From assembly GCA_016932695.1 (NCBI GenBank), contig JAFGCH010000016.1, positions 16,357 to 80,356 on the forward strand: 64,000 nt of DNA, in the 5' to 3' direction. Each line of letters starts with the position of its first letter. The stretch's first letter is position 1. The notes under the pieces were generated by a model. The model was not told where the DNA came from and ran no database searches. It saw only the letters and a list, made by a program, of their open reading frames with translations. Positions 9,050-18,336 of the stretch are shown here, in pieces. The DNA comes from Acidimicrobiia bacterium. GTDB taxonomy: Bacteria; Actinomycetota; Acidimicrobiia; Spongiisociales; UBA11373. A program made the position numbers and the translations under genes.

Positions 9050-9961
9050 TCAGGCGAGGGGCTCGGGCATCGCCTCCGGGATTGCCGGGCGGTGCACCGC
9101 CCCCCACAGGGCAAGGACCAGGATGCCGCCGAGCACCACCCCTACGCCGGCCCACTGGACCGGAGAGAGGCGCTCGGTGAAGATGAGCTGGGCCCAGACA
9201 ACCGCTCCCGCCGGCTGCACCAAGAGGAGGGCCGAGACCTCGAGGGCGGGAAGGCGCGGCAGGGCGCCGGTGATCCAGATCCATCCGGCGGTGTGGCAGA
9301 GCAGGGCGAGCGCCAGCAGCCAGCCGTGAGCCGGCCAGGTGGGGGCCAGGCTGAAGCCCGAGTCGAAGAAGGCGGCCAGCACCGACCCGGCCAGCGCGCC
9401 GAGGGTGGCGTCGAGCAGCGGACCGGCGGCGGGGGCCAGGTGGCCGCGGTTGGAGTGGCGCAGCAGCAACAGGAACAGCGAGTAGCAGAGGGCCGAGAAG
9501 AGCCCCAGCAGTACCCCAGCCACCGGGTCTTCCCCGTAGGCATCCCGGCCGCCCAGGCCGCTGAGCAACGCCACTCCTCCCAGGACCACGGGCAGCACGA
9601 CGAAGGCCAGGCGGCTGGGGCGCTCCCGGTACAGGGCCCAGGCCACGAAGCCCACGAAGGCCACCTGAGTGGCTCCCACCAGAGTGGCCGAGCCCGCTCC
9701 GATGCGGGCGATGGCCGCGTGGTAGGTGAAGAGGTCGGCCGCCAGGATCAGCCCGGCACCGAAGGCCTGGGCCCGGGCGCGGGCCGGCCGCAGGTCGCGG
9801 CGGCGCACCGCCAGCCGGGCGAGCCAGACTGCCGGCAGGGCATAGGCCAGTCGCCAGAAGGCCACCGTGGCCGGGGAGAGGCCGGAGAGCCGCACGAAGA
9901 TGGGGCTGAAGGTGATGGCGAGGACCCCGGCGAGAGCGGCGAGATGGGTCACGGCGGGCAA
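9050..9961 (-). CDS. EamA/DMT family transporter
   Basis: About ten TM segments with two EamA repeats (FSPIFVRLSGLSPATVAFWRLAYALP; ALLLVQPAGAVVWAQLIFTERLSPVQWAGVGVVLGG). Confidence 0.87.
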   Translation of the reverse strand: MPAVTHLAALAGVLAITFSPIFVRLSGLSPATVAFWRLAYALPAVWLARLAVRRRDLRPARARAQAFGAGLILAADLFTYHAAIARIGAGSATLVGATQVAFVGFVAWALYRERPSRLAFVVLPVVLGGVALLSGLGGRDAYGEDPVAGVLLGLFSALCYSLFLLLLRHSNRGHLAPAAGPLLDATLGALAGSVLAAFFDSGFSLAPTWPAHGWLLALALLCHTAGWIWITGALPRLPALEVSALLLVQPAGAVVWAQLIFTERLSPVQWAGVGVVLGGILVLALWGAVHRPAIPEAMPEPLA

Positions 9962-10081
9962 AGCTAGCGCTGCTACCGGGGCGCTTCGGCAGCAGGAGGC
10001 CGCGAGTCACCGCCGGCGGGCCCGGCTCGCCTACCCGTCCCCTTGCCCCCGGCGGCGTCTTGCCCGGTCCCCGGGGAGGGA

Positions 10082-10558
10082 TCAGCCGGCGGCCAGGTCG
10101 GCTTCGAAGGGATGGGCCGCTTCGCGGTAGTCGGCGAGGCTCATCCGTAGCGAGTGTCGGTGGGTTCCCGCAGCGAAGACGATGCTCTCTGCCCCAAGCA
10201 GCTTGCGGTCCAGGTAGGTGGGGACGCCGTAGAGGCCGCCGAAGGGTGGGGCTGCGCCCAACTGGCAGTCGGGGAAGGCAGAAGCGAACTCGGCCTCCGT
10301 GGCCAGACGCACCTCCCCGGCGGCGAGGGCCTCCCGGGCGCGGGTCAGGCCCACATGGTCGGGGGCGGCGAGCACGGCCATCACCAGCTTCCCGTCCACC
10401 ATGAGCATCACCGCCTTGGCCACCAGGGACCCGGGAACGTGAAGTGCGGCGGCCATCTCCTGGGCGGTGAAGGACTCGCGGTGCTCGGTGAGCTCGTAGG
10501 AGATGCCGCTCTCCATGAGGTGGCGGCGCACCCTTTCGGCGCACTTGAGCTCGGTCAT
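10082..10558 (-). CDS. YbaK/EbsC-type aminoacyl-tRNA deacylase
   Basis: AKAVMLMVDGKLVMAVLAA...ATEAEFASAFPDCQLGAAPPFGGLYGVPTYLDRKL. Confidence 0.88.
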   Translation of the reverse strand: MTELKCAERVRRHLMESGISYELTEHRESFTAQEMAAALHVPGSLVAKAVMLMVDGKLVMAVLAAPDHVGLTRAREALAAGEVRLATEAEFASAFPDCQLGAAPPFGGLYGVPTYLDRKLLGAESIVFAAGTHRHSLRMSLADYREAAHPFEADLAAG

Positions 10559-10645
10559 GGGACCTCCTCGCGGTGCCGTGGTGACGGTTCCTCCCGTCGA
10601 GGGCAACGGTACACGGCGCGGGCTGCCGCTGCCGAGGGCTAGGGA

Positions 10646-10945
10646 TCAGGCCGAGTTGCCCGCCCGGGTCTCGGCCCCTCCGGGCTCGTCCTGGCGGCGG
10701 GAGCGGCGGTCCCAGCGAGCCGCGCCCCAGACGCCCCCGTGGGTGATGAGATGCGGGGTCAGGTCCTCGTAGTCGGAGGCGAGCCTGCGGTTGCGACGGG
10801 CTACCACGAAGCGGATCCAGACGGCGGTCAGGACCAGGACCGCGGCGGTGACCGCATTCACCACTGGGGAGTTGGGGCTGATCAGCCACCAGGCCAGGGC
10901 CACTCCCACGATGTGGGCCGCCACCACGTTGGCCAGGGTGTACAC
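10646..10945 (-). CDS. hypothetical small membrane protein
   Basis: 99 aa, two TM segments, basic C-terminus. Confidence 0.55.
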   Translation of the reverse strand: MYTLANVVAAHIVGVALAWWLISPNSPVVNAVTAAVLVLTAVWIRFVVARRNRRLASDYEDLTPHLITHGGVWGAARWDRRSRRQDEPGGAETRAGNSA

Positions 10946-11037
10946 GGCGCGCCCTCCTGGGGGCGGGAGTCTCGTCCTGGCGGCACCCTACGCCCACCGG
11001 TGTTGCCGGGAGATAACGGGCTGCCCCGGAGGGGGCC

Positions 11038-12891
11038 TCACGGCTCCGGCCGGTACCAGCGCTCCAGGTTCCAGGTGGCGGGCCGCGACGCCCGGCGGCT
11101 CAGCCCGGCCAGTGTGTCGCCCCACCAAGCGAGAGCGTCGCCCCGGGTAGCCAGGGGGATGATCACCACCTGGTCGGCGAGGATGTCCTCGGCCTGGGCG
11201 GCCAGTTCCAGGACCCGGTCGCGGTCGGCGGTGGCCCGCATGTCCTCCAGCAGCGCGCCGTAGGCGACGGTGGCGGCATCGGATACGGTCGCGGCCGCCT
11301 GGTCGAAGTCCTCGCCCGCGTCGGACACCGCGGGGGTGCCCCAGCGCTGGTAGTTGACCCCCAGCGGCGGCGGCCCGGCCGGGTCCCAGTAGGCCAGAGA
11401 GCGGCTCACCCCGCTGGCCCCGGCTTGCTGGTCCCAGGCCCACAATCCCAGGTCCCAGTCGCCCCGAGAGAAGGTTCGGCCGAAGAACAGGACGGCATCC
11501 TCCACGGCAAGGCGGGCGTCGCAGCCGATGGCATCGAGCATGCCGGCGACCATCCCCCCCAGCTCGGACCGCAGGCTGCCCTCGGCGGTGGTGGTCACTA
11601 CCACCACCGGGGGCTCGGCGGCGCAGTCGCGGCCGGCGGCGGCACAGGCGTCTTCCAGGAGGGCGGCGGCCAGCGCCGGGTCGTACCCGTAGCGGTCCCA
11701 GCCGGAATTGCTCGAGATGGGGGAGAGGTCCAGGAAGGAGGTGAGCGCCCCGCCGTTCACCCACGAAGGCAGGGCGGCCAGGGCGTCGCGGTCGATGGCG
11801 TGGGCCACCACGCGGCGGAACTCCACGGTCGAGTTCAACGAGACGCGGTTGCGGTTGTTGGCCCCGAACTGGAAGGCGAGATGCTCCCAGGCGGTGCCGT
11901 CCCCCACCACCACCGTCACCCCGTCGAGGCTGCCGAGGCGGGCGATCACGTCCGGCCAGGCACCCAGTTCGATGGCGTCGAAGCTGCGGCGAGCGAAACC
12001 CTCGACGGCCTGTCGGGAGTCCGTCACGAAGTGGAAGAGGGCGGTATCTAGGTAGGGGAGTACCCGGCCGACCCCGTCGGTGCGCCAGTAGGCAGGGTTG
12101 CGCTCGAAGACGGCGACGCTGCCCGGGGTTCCCGCGGAGGCGCCGGTCTCCGCCCAGCCGGCGAACAGGAACGGCCCGGCGGAGGGCCAGGGGCGTGCCG
12201 TCCAGCCGGTGAGGAGGTCGGTGCCTTCGACGGCGTGACGGGGCAGCACCACGCCGAAGAGGCGCTCGTAGTCGATGGTGGCCCGGGGCAGGGTGAAAGA
12301 GAAGGTCTTCTCTCCCGTCGCCACGGACTCGGGCAGGATGTCGGCGTAGAGCGCCGCTTCCGGGTCGTCGAGGCCTAGATCGACCATCGCCTGGTAGGTG
12401 AAGGCGAAGTCGTCGCCCGTCACCGGCCTACCGTCTTCCCACATCGCCTCGGGGAGGATGCGGTAGGTCACGTTCATGGTGCCGTCGGGTCGCACCACCA
12501 CGCCGCCGTTGGCCACCGTGGGGATCTCGGCGACCAGATCGGGGGCGAGATCGAAGGTGAGCGGGTCTATCTCCCAGGCGCCCGCCAGGTGGATCTCGCC
12601 GATCGCCGGCAGGGACCCTGCCGCCCACGGACTGAAGGAGAAGGGCTCTTCCGGAGAGACCACCGGCAGCGAGACGCTGCCTCCCGCCGGCACCGATTCG
12701 GGGAGGGTGGTAGTGGTCGTGGTGGGGCGCACCGGCCGGGTGGTGGTGGTGACGACGGTGGTGGTGGCGGCGGTAGTGGTGATCGAGGTCCCGGGGGCGG
12801 TGGTGCGCGGCGGAGCGGTGCCCGCGGACTGGTCGTTCCCGCACGCCGTCAGGGCCAGGACGAACAGCATGAGGGCTACGGGGCGCCGCAT
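11038..12891 (-). CDS. ABC transporter substrate-binding lipoprotein, family 5 (oligopeptide type)
   Basis: Lipobox ALTAC, Thr-rich linker, SBP_bac_5 features (MWEDGRPVTGDDFAFTYQAMVD, RRVVAHAIDRDALAAL, YDPALAAALLEDA). Confidence 0.88.
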   Translation of the reverse strand: MRRPVALMLFVLALTACGNDQSAGTAPPRTTAPGTSITTTAATTTVVTTTTRPVRPTTTTTTLPESVPAGGSVSLPVVSPEEPFSFSPWAAGSLPAIGEIHLAGAWEIDPLTFDLAPDLVAEIPTVANGGVVVRPDGTMNVTYRILPEAMWEDGRPVTGDDFAFTYQAMVDLGLDDPEAALYADILPESVATGEKTFSFTLPRATIDYERLFGVVLPRHAVEGTDLLTGWTARPWPSAGPFLFAGWAETGASAGTPGSVAVFERNPAYWRTDGVGRVLPYLDTALFHFVTDSRQAVEGFARRSFDAIELGAWPDVIARLGSLDGVTVVVGDGTAWEHLAFQFGANNRNRVSLNSTVEFRRVVAHAIDRDALAALPSWVNGGALTSFLDLSPISSNSGWDRYGYDPALAAALLEDACAAAGRDCAAEPPVVVVTTTAEGSLRSELGGMVAGMLDAIGCDARLAVEDAVLFFGRTFSRGDWDLGLWAWDQQAGASGVSRSLAYWDPAGPPPLGVNYQRWGTPAVSDAGEDFDQAAATVSDAATVAYGALLEDMRATADRDRVLELAAQAEDILADQVVIIPLATRGDALAWWGDTLAGLSRRASRPATWNLERWYRPEP

Positions 12892-12932
12892 ACCTTCAGG
12901 CTAACCCAGCCCGGGAAGTGCGGCCGGGCCGG

Positions 12933-13124
12933 TCAGGGGACCAGCGCCTCGAGCTCGGCCTCACGGGACTCCAGGCGGGTGGCGACGTCCTCGGCTTGGT
13001 CGAGCACGACCCCCGGCGTCGCCGCCGGAAGGGTCGGGCCCGGCTCCACAGTCGGGCCCGCCGAGGTGCAGGCGGCCAACAGCAGGCCGGCAGCCAGCAA
13101 GGCGGGCGTAGGGCGATGGGTCAC
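12933..13124 (-). CDS. very small lipoprotein
   Basis: 63 aa: VTHRPTPALLAAGLLLAACTSAG...; GTG start, lipobox LLAAC; the ORF-track version is over-extended. Confidence 0.55.
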   Translation of the reverse strand: MTHRPTPALLAAGLLLAACTSAGPTVEPGPTLPAATPGVVLDQAEDVATRLESREAELEALVP

Positions 13125-13199
13125 CGCGTAGTGATCGGCTTGCCGGAAGGGGCGGCTTGAGCGATACCCCGCTCCGTCTCCCGGATACCATCGCCGGTC

Positions 13200-14435
13200 A
13201 TGGTCACTCTCGACGTCACCGCAGTCCGCTCCCGCTTCCCCGCCCTGGCTCGCAGCGAAGGGGGCCGCCCCGTGGCCTATCTCGACGGGCCCGGCGGCAC
13301 CCAGGTAGCCGAGATGGTCGTCGAAGCCATGGCCCATCGGCTGCGAGCGGGCACCTCCAACCTCGGCGGGGCCTTCGCCGCCAGCCGGGAGGCCGACGAG
13401 GTCACCGCGGCTGCCCGGGAGGCCGGGGCTGATTTCGTGGGGGGGAGGCCGGAGGAGGTGGCGTTCGGCCAGAACATGACGAGCCTCACCTTTGCCGTGA
13501 GCCGGGCGCTGGCCCGTACTTGGGGCCCGGCCGACGAGGTGGTGGTGACCCGCCTCGACCATGATGCCAACGTCACCCCCTGGCGCCTGGCCGCCGCCGA
13601 CCGGGGAGCGGTGCTGCAGGTAGTGGATTTCGACCCCGCCGACGGCACCTTGGACCTCACCCACCTGGAGAGCGTTCTGGGACCGCGCACCCGTCTGCTG
13701 GCACTGACCGCCGCCTCTAACGCCCTCGGCACGGTGCCCCCGGTGCGCTGGGCCGCCGACCTGGCCCACGCCGCCGGGGCGCGGGTCTTCGTCGACGGGG
13801 TCCACTACGCCCCCCATCGCCTCATCGATGTTGTCGCGTTGGGGGCGGACTTCCTGGCCTGCTCCGCCTACAAGTTCTTCGGGCCGCATGCCGGGCTGTT
13901 GTGGGGTCGGGCCGACCTCCTGGAGTCACTGGAGGCCTACAAGGTCGTGCCGGCACCTTCTATGGGCCCGGGGAAGTGGGAGACCGGCACCCAGTCGTTC
14001 GAGTCGATGGCCGGGGTGACCGCGGCGGTGGACTACCTGGCCGGCCTGGGGGAGGGAGGCAGCCGCCGGGAACGGCTGGCCGCCGCCTACGCGGCCATCC
14101 GCCGGCACGAGGAGAGCCTGGCCGGCCGTTTCCTGGCCGGGGTGGCCGCCATGCCGCATCTGCGCCTTCACGGCCTCGCCGACCCGGCTCGCCCGGCCGA
14201 GCGCACCCCCACTTTCGCCCTCGAGGTGGCCGGTATGTCCCCCGATGAGGCGGCGCACCGCCTGGGGGTGCAGGGGATCCACGCCTGGAGCGGCGATTAC
14301 TACGCGGTCGGGGTCATGGAGCACCTGGGGGTAGCCGAGCGGGGTGGGCTGCTGCGCATCGGCTTCGTCCACTACAACACGGTCGAAGAGGTAGATCGGG
14401 CCCTGGAGGCCTTGGCCGGGCTGCGAGCGGGCTGA
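13200..14435 (+). CDS. cysteine desulfurase-like aminotransferase class V
   Basis: YLDGPGGTQVAEMVVEAM, VVTRLDHDANVTPW, RVFVDGVHYAPH, FLACSAYKFFGPHAGLLWG (PLP lysine). Confidence 0.88.
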   Translation: MVTLDVTAVRSRFPALARSEGGRPVAYLDGPGGTQVAEMVVEAMAHRLRAGTSNLGGAFAASREADEVTAAAREAGADFVGGRPEEVAFGQNMTSLTFAVSRALARTWGPADEVVVTRLDHDANVTPWRLAAADRGAVLQVVDFDPADGTLDLTHLESVLGPRTRLLALTAASNALGTVPPVRWAADLAHAAGARVFVDGVHYAPHRLIDVVALGADFLACSAYKFFGPHAGLLWGRADLLESLEAYKVVPAPSMGPGKWETGTQSFESMAGVTAAVDYLAGLGEGGSRRERLAAAYAAIRRHEESLAGRFLAGVAAMPHLRLHGLADPARPAERTPTFALEVAGMSPDEAAHRLGVQGIHAWSGDYYAVGVMEHLGVAERGGLLRIGFVHYNTVEEVDRALEALAGLRAG

Positions 14436-14469
14436 TCTCTCCGCCGGGAGCGGGCCGCCGGGCGCCCTT

Positions 14470-17136
14470 TCAGGTCCCCACCGGCTGATGGTCGGTTGAT
14501 CGGGTGCGGCGGGGCGGGAACGGGTCTGGGGGCATGTCCTCAAGAGCGGCGCTCTGCTCCGCCGAGGCCGGGGACTCGCCGGAGGGCAGCGCCAGGACGA
14601 AGGCGCCCGTCGGCCCGCGACGGTAGTAGAGGTCACCGCCCATCAACCGGGCCAGCCGCCGGGAGACCGAAAGGCCCAGCCCCAAGGAACCGGGCTTGCC
14701 CGGGCTGTGATGGGCGCGCTCGTAGGGTTCGAAGATGCGGCTCTCCTCTTGCGGGGCTACCCCGGGACCGTCGTCGCTCACCACCAGGGCGACGGTGGAC
14801 CCGTGCTGCTCCACGGCAATGCAGATGTGATTCCCGCCGTAGCGGAAGGCGTTGGTGAGCAGGTTGCGCAGGATCTGGCGGACCCGGAGGGCGTCACCCC
14901 AGGCTGAGATATCGCCGGCCGGAGTCTCGACGATGCGGTCCTCGGGGAGGGGCAGGCCCCGTAGGGTCTGGGCGGCCTGCTCGGTCAGCGAGATCCTCTC
15001 CGCCACCACCTTCAGCTGACCGGTCTCCATGCGGGAGGCCACCAGGAGGTCCTCGACGAGGTGGGCGAGCTCCCGGCTCTGCTCCACAATCAGGCTTAGC
15101 AGTTGGCGGCGTTCCTGCGGGCGGAGGCCCTTGGCGGATCGGAGCTCCTCGGCGAGCCCGAGGACGGCGGTCAACGGGGTGCGCAGCTCGTGGGAGACGG
15201 CGGCGAGCAGTTCATCCTTGGACTGCATCAGGGCTACCAGGCGCTCCCCGGCGGCCTGGCGTTCGAGCACGTTGAGCAGCATCTCCCCGACCAGTCCCAG
15301 CAGGCGGATGTCGGCCTCGGACCACTGCCTCCCGGCGGCCAGCGAATCCAGCCCCACGAAGCCCAGGACTGCCCCGGCCCGTACCAGCGGCACGCAGATG
15401 AGTGAGGTGATTCCCTGAGCCGTGAACTCGGCTTTCTCCGCCGCCGCCTTGTCGGGGAGGTCTGCCGTTTGGGGTACGACTACCGCCCGCCCGGCACACA
15501 GGGGCCCGGTGATCCAGGGGAAGGCTGAGGTGGGGACGTCCTGGATGCGGTGCTTCATCGGAGTCACCTGGGGGGCGCACCACTCGTGGGTGTTGCTCAT
15601 CCTCTCCCCATCGGGGGAGAAGCGGAACAGATAGGAGCGTGCCGCCTCCGAGTGGCGGCCGATGGCGGCCAGTGCCCGCTCGATGCCCTCGTCCGTCTCT
15701 TCGGGAGCCAGGTTGATGAACTCCGTGGAGAGCCTGGTGATCAGATTCTCCAGGGCCACCCGGCGTCCCAGCTCGGCCCGGGCCTGCTCGCGCTCGGTGA
15801 GGTCGGTGATGGTCACCACCGCTCGGCTCAGGTCGCGGTGCCCCGAGACCAGCGGCGCCGCCCACTGCAATTGGCAGACGATGCGCTGGCCTTCGACGGT
15901 GGAGCCGACCACCTCGACGCTCGTGGAGGGCCTGCCCTCCCATATGGCGACGAACTGCTCTACAAAGGAGTTCCGGGTTTCGTTGGTTAGTGTCTCCTCC
16001 AGGATGCCCCCGATGAGCGCCTCCTTGCCGGGGGCGTTCACCAGGCGGACCGCCGCCTCATTCACGTCGATCACCCGGATCAGGCGGGCCCCGTGCGCCA
16101 CCTCCTCGGGATGGCGGGCCAGGTAGGCCCGCAGGTCCTGCACCCCGTCCCGGCGTAGGTCCTCGAGCCACTCCGCTACCGCCGAGTAGTCCTCCTCCCA
16201 CACCGCCACGGGCATGGCCGAGACCAGCGAGCGCTGCCGTTCCTCGGCGGCCCGAATGGCCTCCAGGTCGGCGCGCCGTCGCGTGACGTCGAGTATCTGG
16301 ATCACCTGGTGGGCTTCGCCGGCGGCCCGGTCGCGCAGCGTGGTGACCGCCGTCTGGCCCCAGATGAGCGCTCCATCGCGGCGGCGGTAGCGCTGTTCGA
16401 AAGGCCCCTCTTGGGGGTGCTCCGGGAATGGCCTGCCGGCATCCTCCGGGAGGATGAAGGCCAGGGGGCGGCCGCGCACCTCTGCTTCCGGGTATCCCAG
16501 CAGGGCCTCGAACGACGGATTCACCCGTCGAACGACCTCGTCCTCGCCCAGAACCATGGCGATGGGGGCGTTCTCGAAAGCGCCGCGGAAGCGAGCCTCG
16601 CTCTGGCGCAGCCGGCGGGCGGTGTAGGCATGAGCCGCAGTGCTTCCCCAGATGGTGGCCCCCAGGATCACGGCGGCGATCACGGAGATCGGGCCGACTC
16701 CGTGTATCAGCAGTACCAGGCCCCCGGCGGTGGCGCCGAGAGACGCCAGGTAGAGGGCGGCTCGGCGCGGGGAGTGGAGCAGGGTCACTGCGGTGCCCAG
16801 GGCGGCCAGGCCCAGGCCCGACGCTTCGGCTATCAGCCAAGCGGGGCTGCGGGCCAGCAGCAGTACCGAGGCGGCCCATACGGCCATCAGGAGGGAGGGA
16901 TGGGGCCGCCCGAGGCGCAGTTGCAGCGTGCCGGCGGCGGTAGCGGCGAGGGCGACGGCACCCGCCGCGATCACCTGCGGCCCACCCGTGGCAGCGCCCA
17001 CAGCCACGGTGGCGGCGCTCAGGGGATACCCGGTCAGCAGGATGATCCGGGTCAGGGTCGGCGCCATGCCCCGCGGCGGGGCGCGGTGCTTCCGAACGAG
17101 CGCCAAGGGCAGCCACAATCGCACGGGAGCAACCAT
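14470..17136 (-). CDS. membrane PAS/GAF sensor histidine kinase
   Basis: N-terminal TM segments, two PAS-type regions, GAF-like region, SHELRTPLTAVLGL (HisKA), NLLTNAFRYGG, DDGPGV and GLGLSVS (HATPase); start uncertain (17136 or 17067). Confidence 0.88.
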   Translation of the reverse strand: MVAPVRLWLPLALVRKHRAPPRGMAPTLTRIILLTGYPLSAATVAVGAATGGPQVIAAGAVALAATAAGTLQLRLGRPHPSLLMAVWAASVLLLARSPAWLIAEASGLGLAALGTAVTLLHSPRRAALYLASLGATAGGLVLLIHGVGPISVIAAVILGATIWGSTAAHAYTARRLRQSEARFRGAFENAPIAMVLGEDEVVRRVNPSFEALLGYPEAEVRGRPLAFILPEDAGRPFPEHPQEGPFEQRYRRRDGALIWGQTAVTTLRDRAAGEAHQVIQILDVTRRRADLEAIRAAEERQRSLVSAMPVAVWEEDYSAVAEWLEDLRRDGVQDLRAYLARHPEEVAHGARLIRVIDVNEAAVRLVNAPGKEALIGGILEETLTNETRNSFVEQFVAIWEGRPSTSVEVVGSTVEGQRIVCQLQWAAPLVSGHRDLSRAVVTITDLTEREQARAELGRRVALENLITRLSTEFINLAPEETDEGIERALAAIGRHSEAARSYLFRFSPDGERMSNTHEWCAPQVTPMKHRIQDVPTSAFPWITGPLCAGRAVVVPQTADLPDKAAAEKAEFTAQGITSLICVPLVRAGAVLGFVGLDSLAAGRQWSEADIRLLGLVGEMLLNVLERQAAGERLVALMQSKDELLAAVSHELRTPLTAVLGLAEELRSAKGLRPQERRQLLSLIVEQSRELAHLVEDLLVASRMETGQLKVVAERISLTEQAAQTLRGLPLPEDRIVETPAGDISAWGDALRVRQILRNLLTNAFRYGGNHICIAVEQHGSTVALVVSDDGPGVAPQEESRIFEPYERAHHSPGKPGSLGLGLSVSRRLARLMGGDLYYRRGPTGAFVLALPSGESPASAEQSAALEDMPPDPFPPRRTRSTDHQPVGT

Positions 17137-17177
17137 CGGCGGCCCGGCGGGCCACCTTGACTGCAGCGCTCTGCCCT

Positions 17178-18092
17178 TCAGGGCTCCCGGCGGCTGCTGA
17201 GCCAGGCTCCGGCGATCACCAGGGCCACCCCGCCGATCGCCATCGCCGGTATGTCCTCGTGGCGCACCAGGGCCCCCAGCAGCATGGCGACCACGGGCAG
17301 GAAATAGATGGGCAGGGAGCCGCGCACCGGGCCTACCCGTGCCCCCAGCGTGGTCGACGCCACGAAGGCCACCCCGCTCCCGAGCACCCCGAGCACCACC
17401 ATGGCGCCGGCCGCTCCCCAATCCCATTCCGACCGGGGCAGGCCCCAAAGGCCGAAGGGGAGTACCAGGGCCAGGGCCACGAGTTGGGCCCGCAACAGCA
17501 CCGGGAGGCTCCCGTAGCGCTGGGTGAGGGGCACCGCCAGGTTGAAGGCCACGGCGTAGAGCACGGTGGCGAAGACCAGCAGGGCGATGCCCAGGGGGCT
17601 GCCGCCTACTCCGGTGGCCTCGGAGAGGGTGACCAGCAGTACCCCGGTGAAGCCGACGGCCAGGCCGAGCACCTGTGGCGGGCCGGGCATTTGGCGCAGC
17701 AGCAGGGCTGCCAAGGCGGCAGAGAAGAGCGGCATGCTGCCGTTGATGGCGCCGGCGGTGGAGGAATCGACCCACTGCTGGGCGATGGGGTAGAGCAGCA
17801 GGGGGACCGCCATCCACACCACGGCGAGGAGGGCCACGCGAGGCCAGTCGGCTCGGTCGATGGGCCGCCGGGTCCTCGGGAACAGGGCCAGGGCAGCCGC
17901 GCCGAGGAGTAGTCGGCTCAGACTCACCACCGGGGGAGAGAAGTGGTCGAGGCCTTCGGCGATCCACAGGAAAGAGGAGCCCCACATGAGGGCGATCGCC
18001 ACCAGCAGGCCCCACTCCGCCGGCCCGAAGGCTGCCGGACGGGTGCCCGGAGCAGTGGTGAGGACGGGGCGGCGCGCCACGGAGCCGCACAC
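17178..18092 (-). CDS. EamA/DMT family transporter
   Basis: Two EamA repeats, about ten TM segments (WGLLVAIALMWGSSFLWIAEGLDHFSPPVVSLSRLLLG). Confidence 0.87.
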   Translation of the reverse strand: MCGSVARRPVLTTAPGTRPAAFGPAEWGLLVAIALMWGSSFLWIAEGLDHFSPPVVSLSRLLLGAAALALFPRTRRPIDRADWPRVALLAVVWMAVPLLLYPIAQQWVDSSTAGAINGSMPLFSAALAALLLRQMPGPPQVLGLAVGFTGVLLVTLSEATGVGGSPLGIALLVFATVLYAVAFNLAVPLTQRYGSLPVLLRAQLVALALVLPFGLWGLPRSEWDWGAAGAMVVLGVLGSGVAFVASTTLGARVGPVRGSLPIYFLPVVAMLLGALVRHEDIPAMAIGGVALVIAGAWLSSRREP

Positions 18093-18208
18093 TAGGCCCG
18101 GGACGACGCGTCGGCGCCCGGCGGGGGGGTGAGGGGGCGCTCACCCCGCTGCCGGGCGCCGGTGGGCTGCGCCGGAGGGAAGCGCAGGCGGGAGCCCTCT
18201 CCCCGGCC

Positions 18209-18320
18209 CCCTCTCCCGGCAAGCCGGTCATGTGGAGGCCCTCACCCCCCGCCCTCTCCCGGCAAGCCGGTCATGTGGAGGCCCTCACCCCCCGCCCTCT
18301 CCCGGCAAGCCGGGAGAGGG
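18209..18320. repeat. 43-bp tandem repeat derived from a palindromic intergenic repeat
   Basis: CTCTCCCGGCAAGCCGGTCATGTGGAGGCCCTCACCCCCCGCC starts at 18211 and 18254; a third partial copy at 18297 ends in an intact CTCTCCCGGCAAGCCGGGAGAG palindrome. Confidence 0.9.
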
Positions 18321-18336
18321 GGCTGCAGGCGGGGGA

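Noticed and set aside
18209-18320. CRISPR-like array
   Set aside because: Repeats are directly tandem with no variable spacers and no cas genes nearby.
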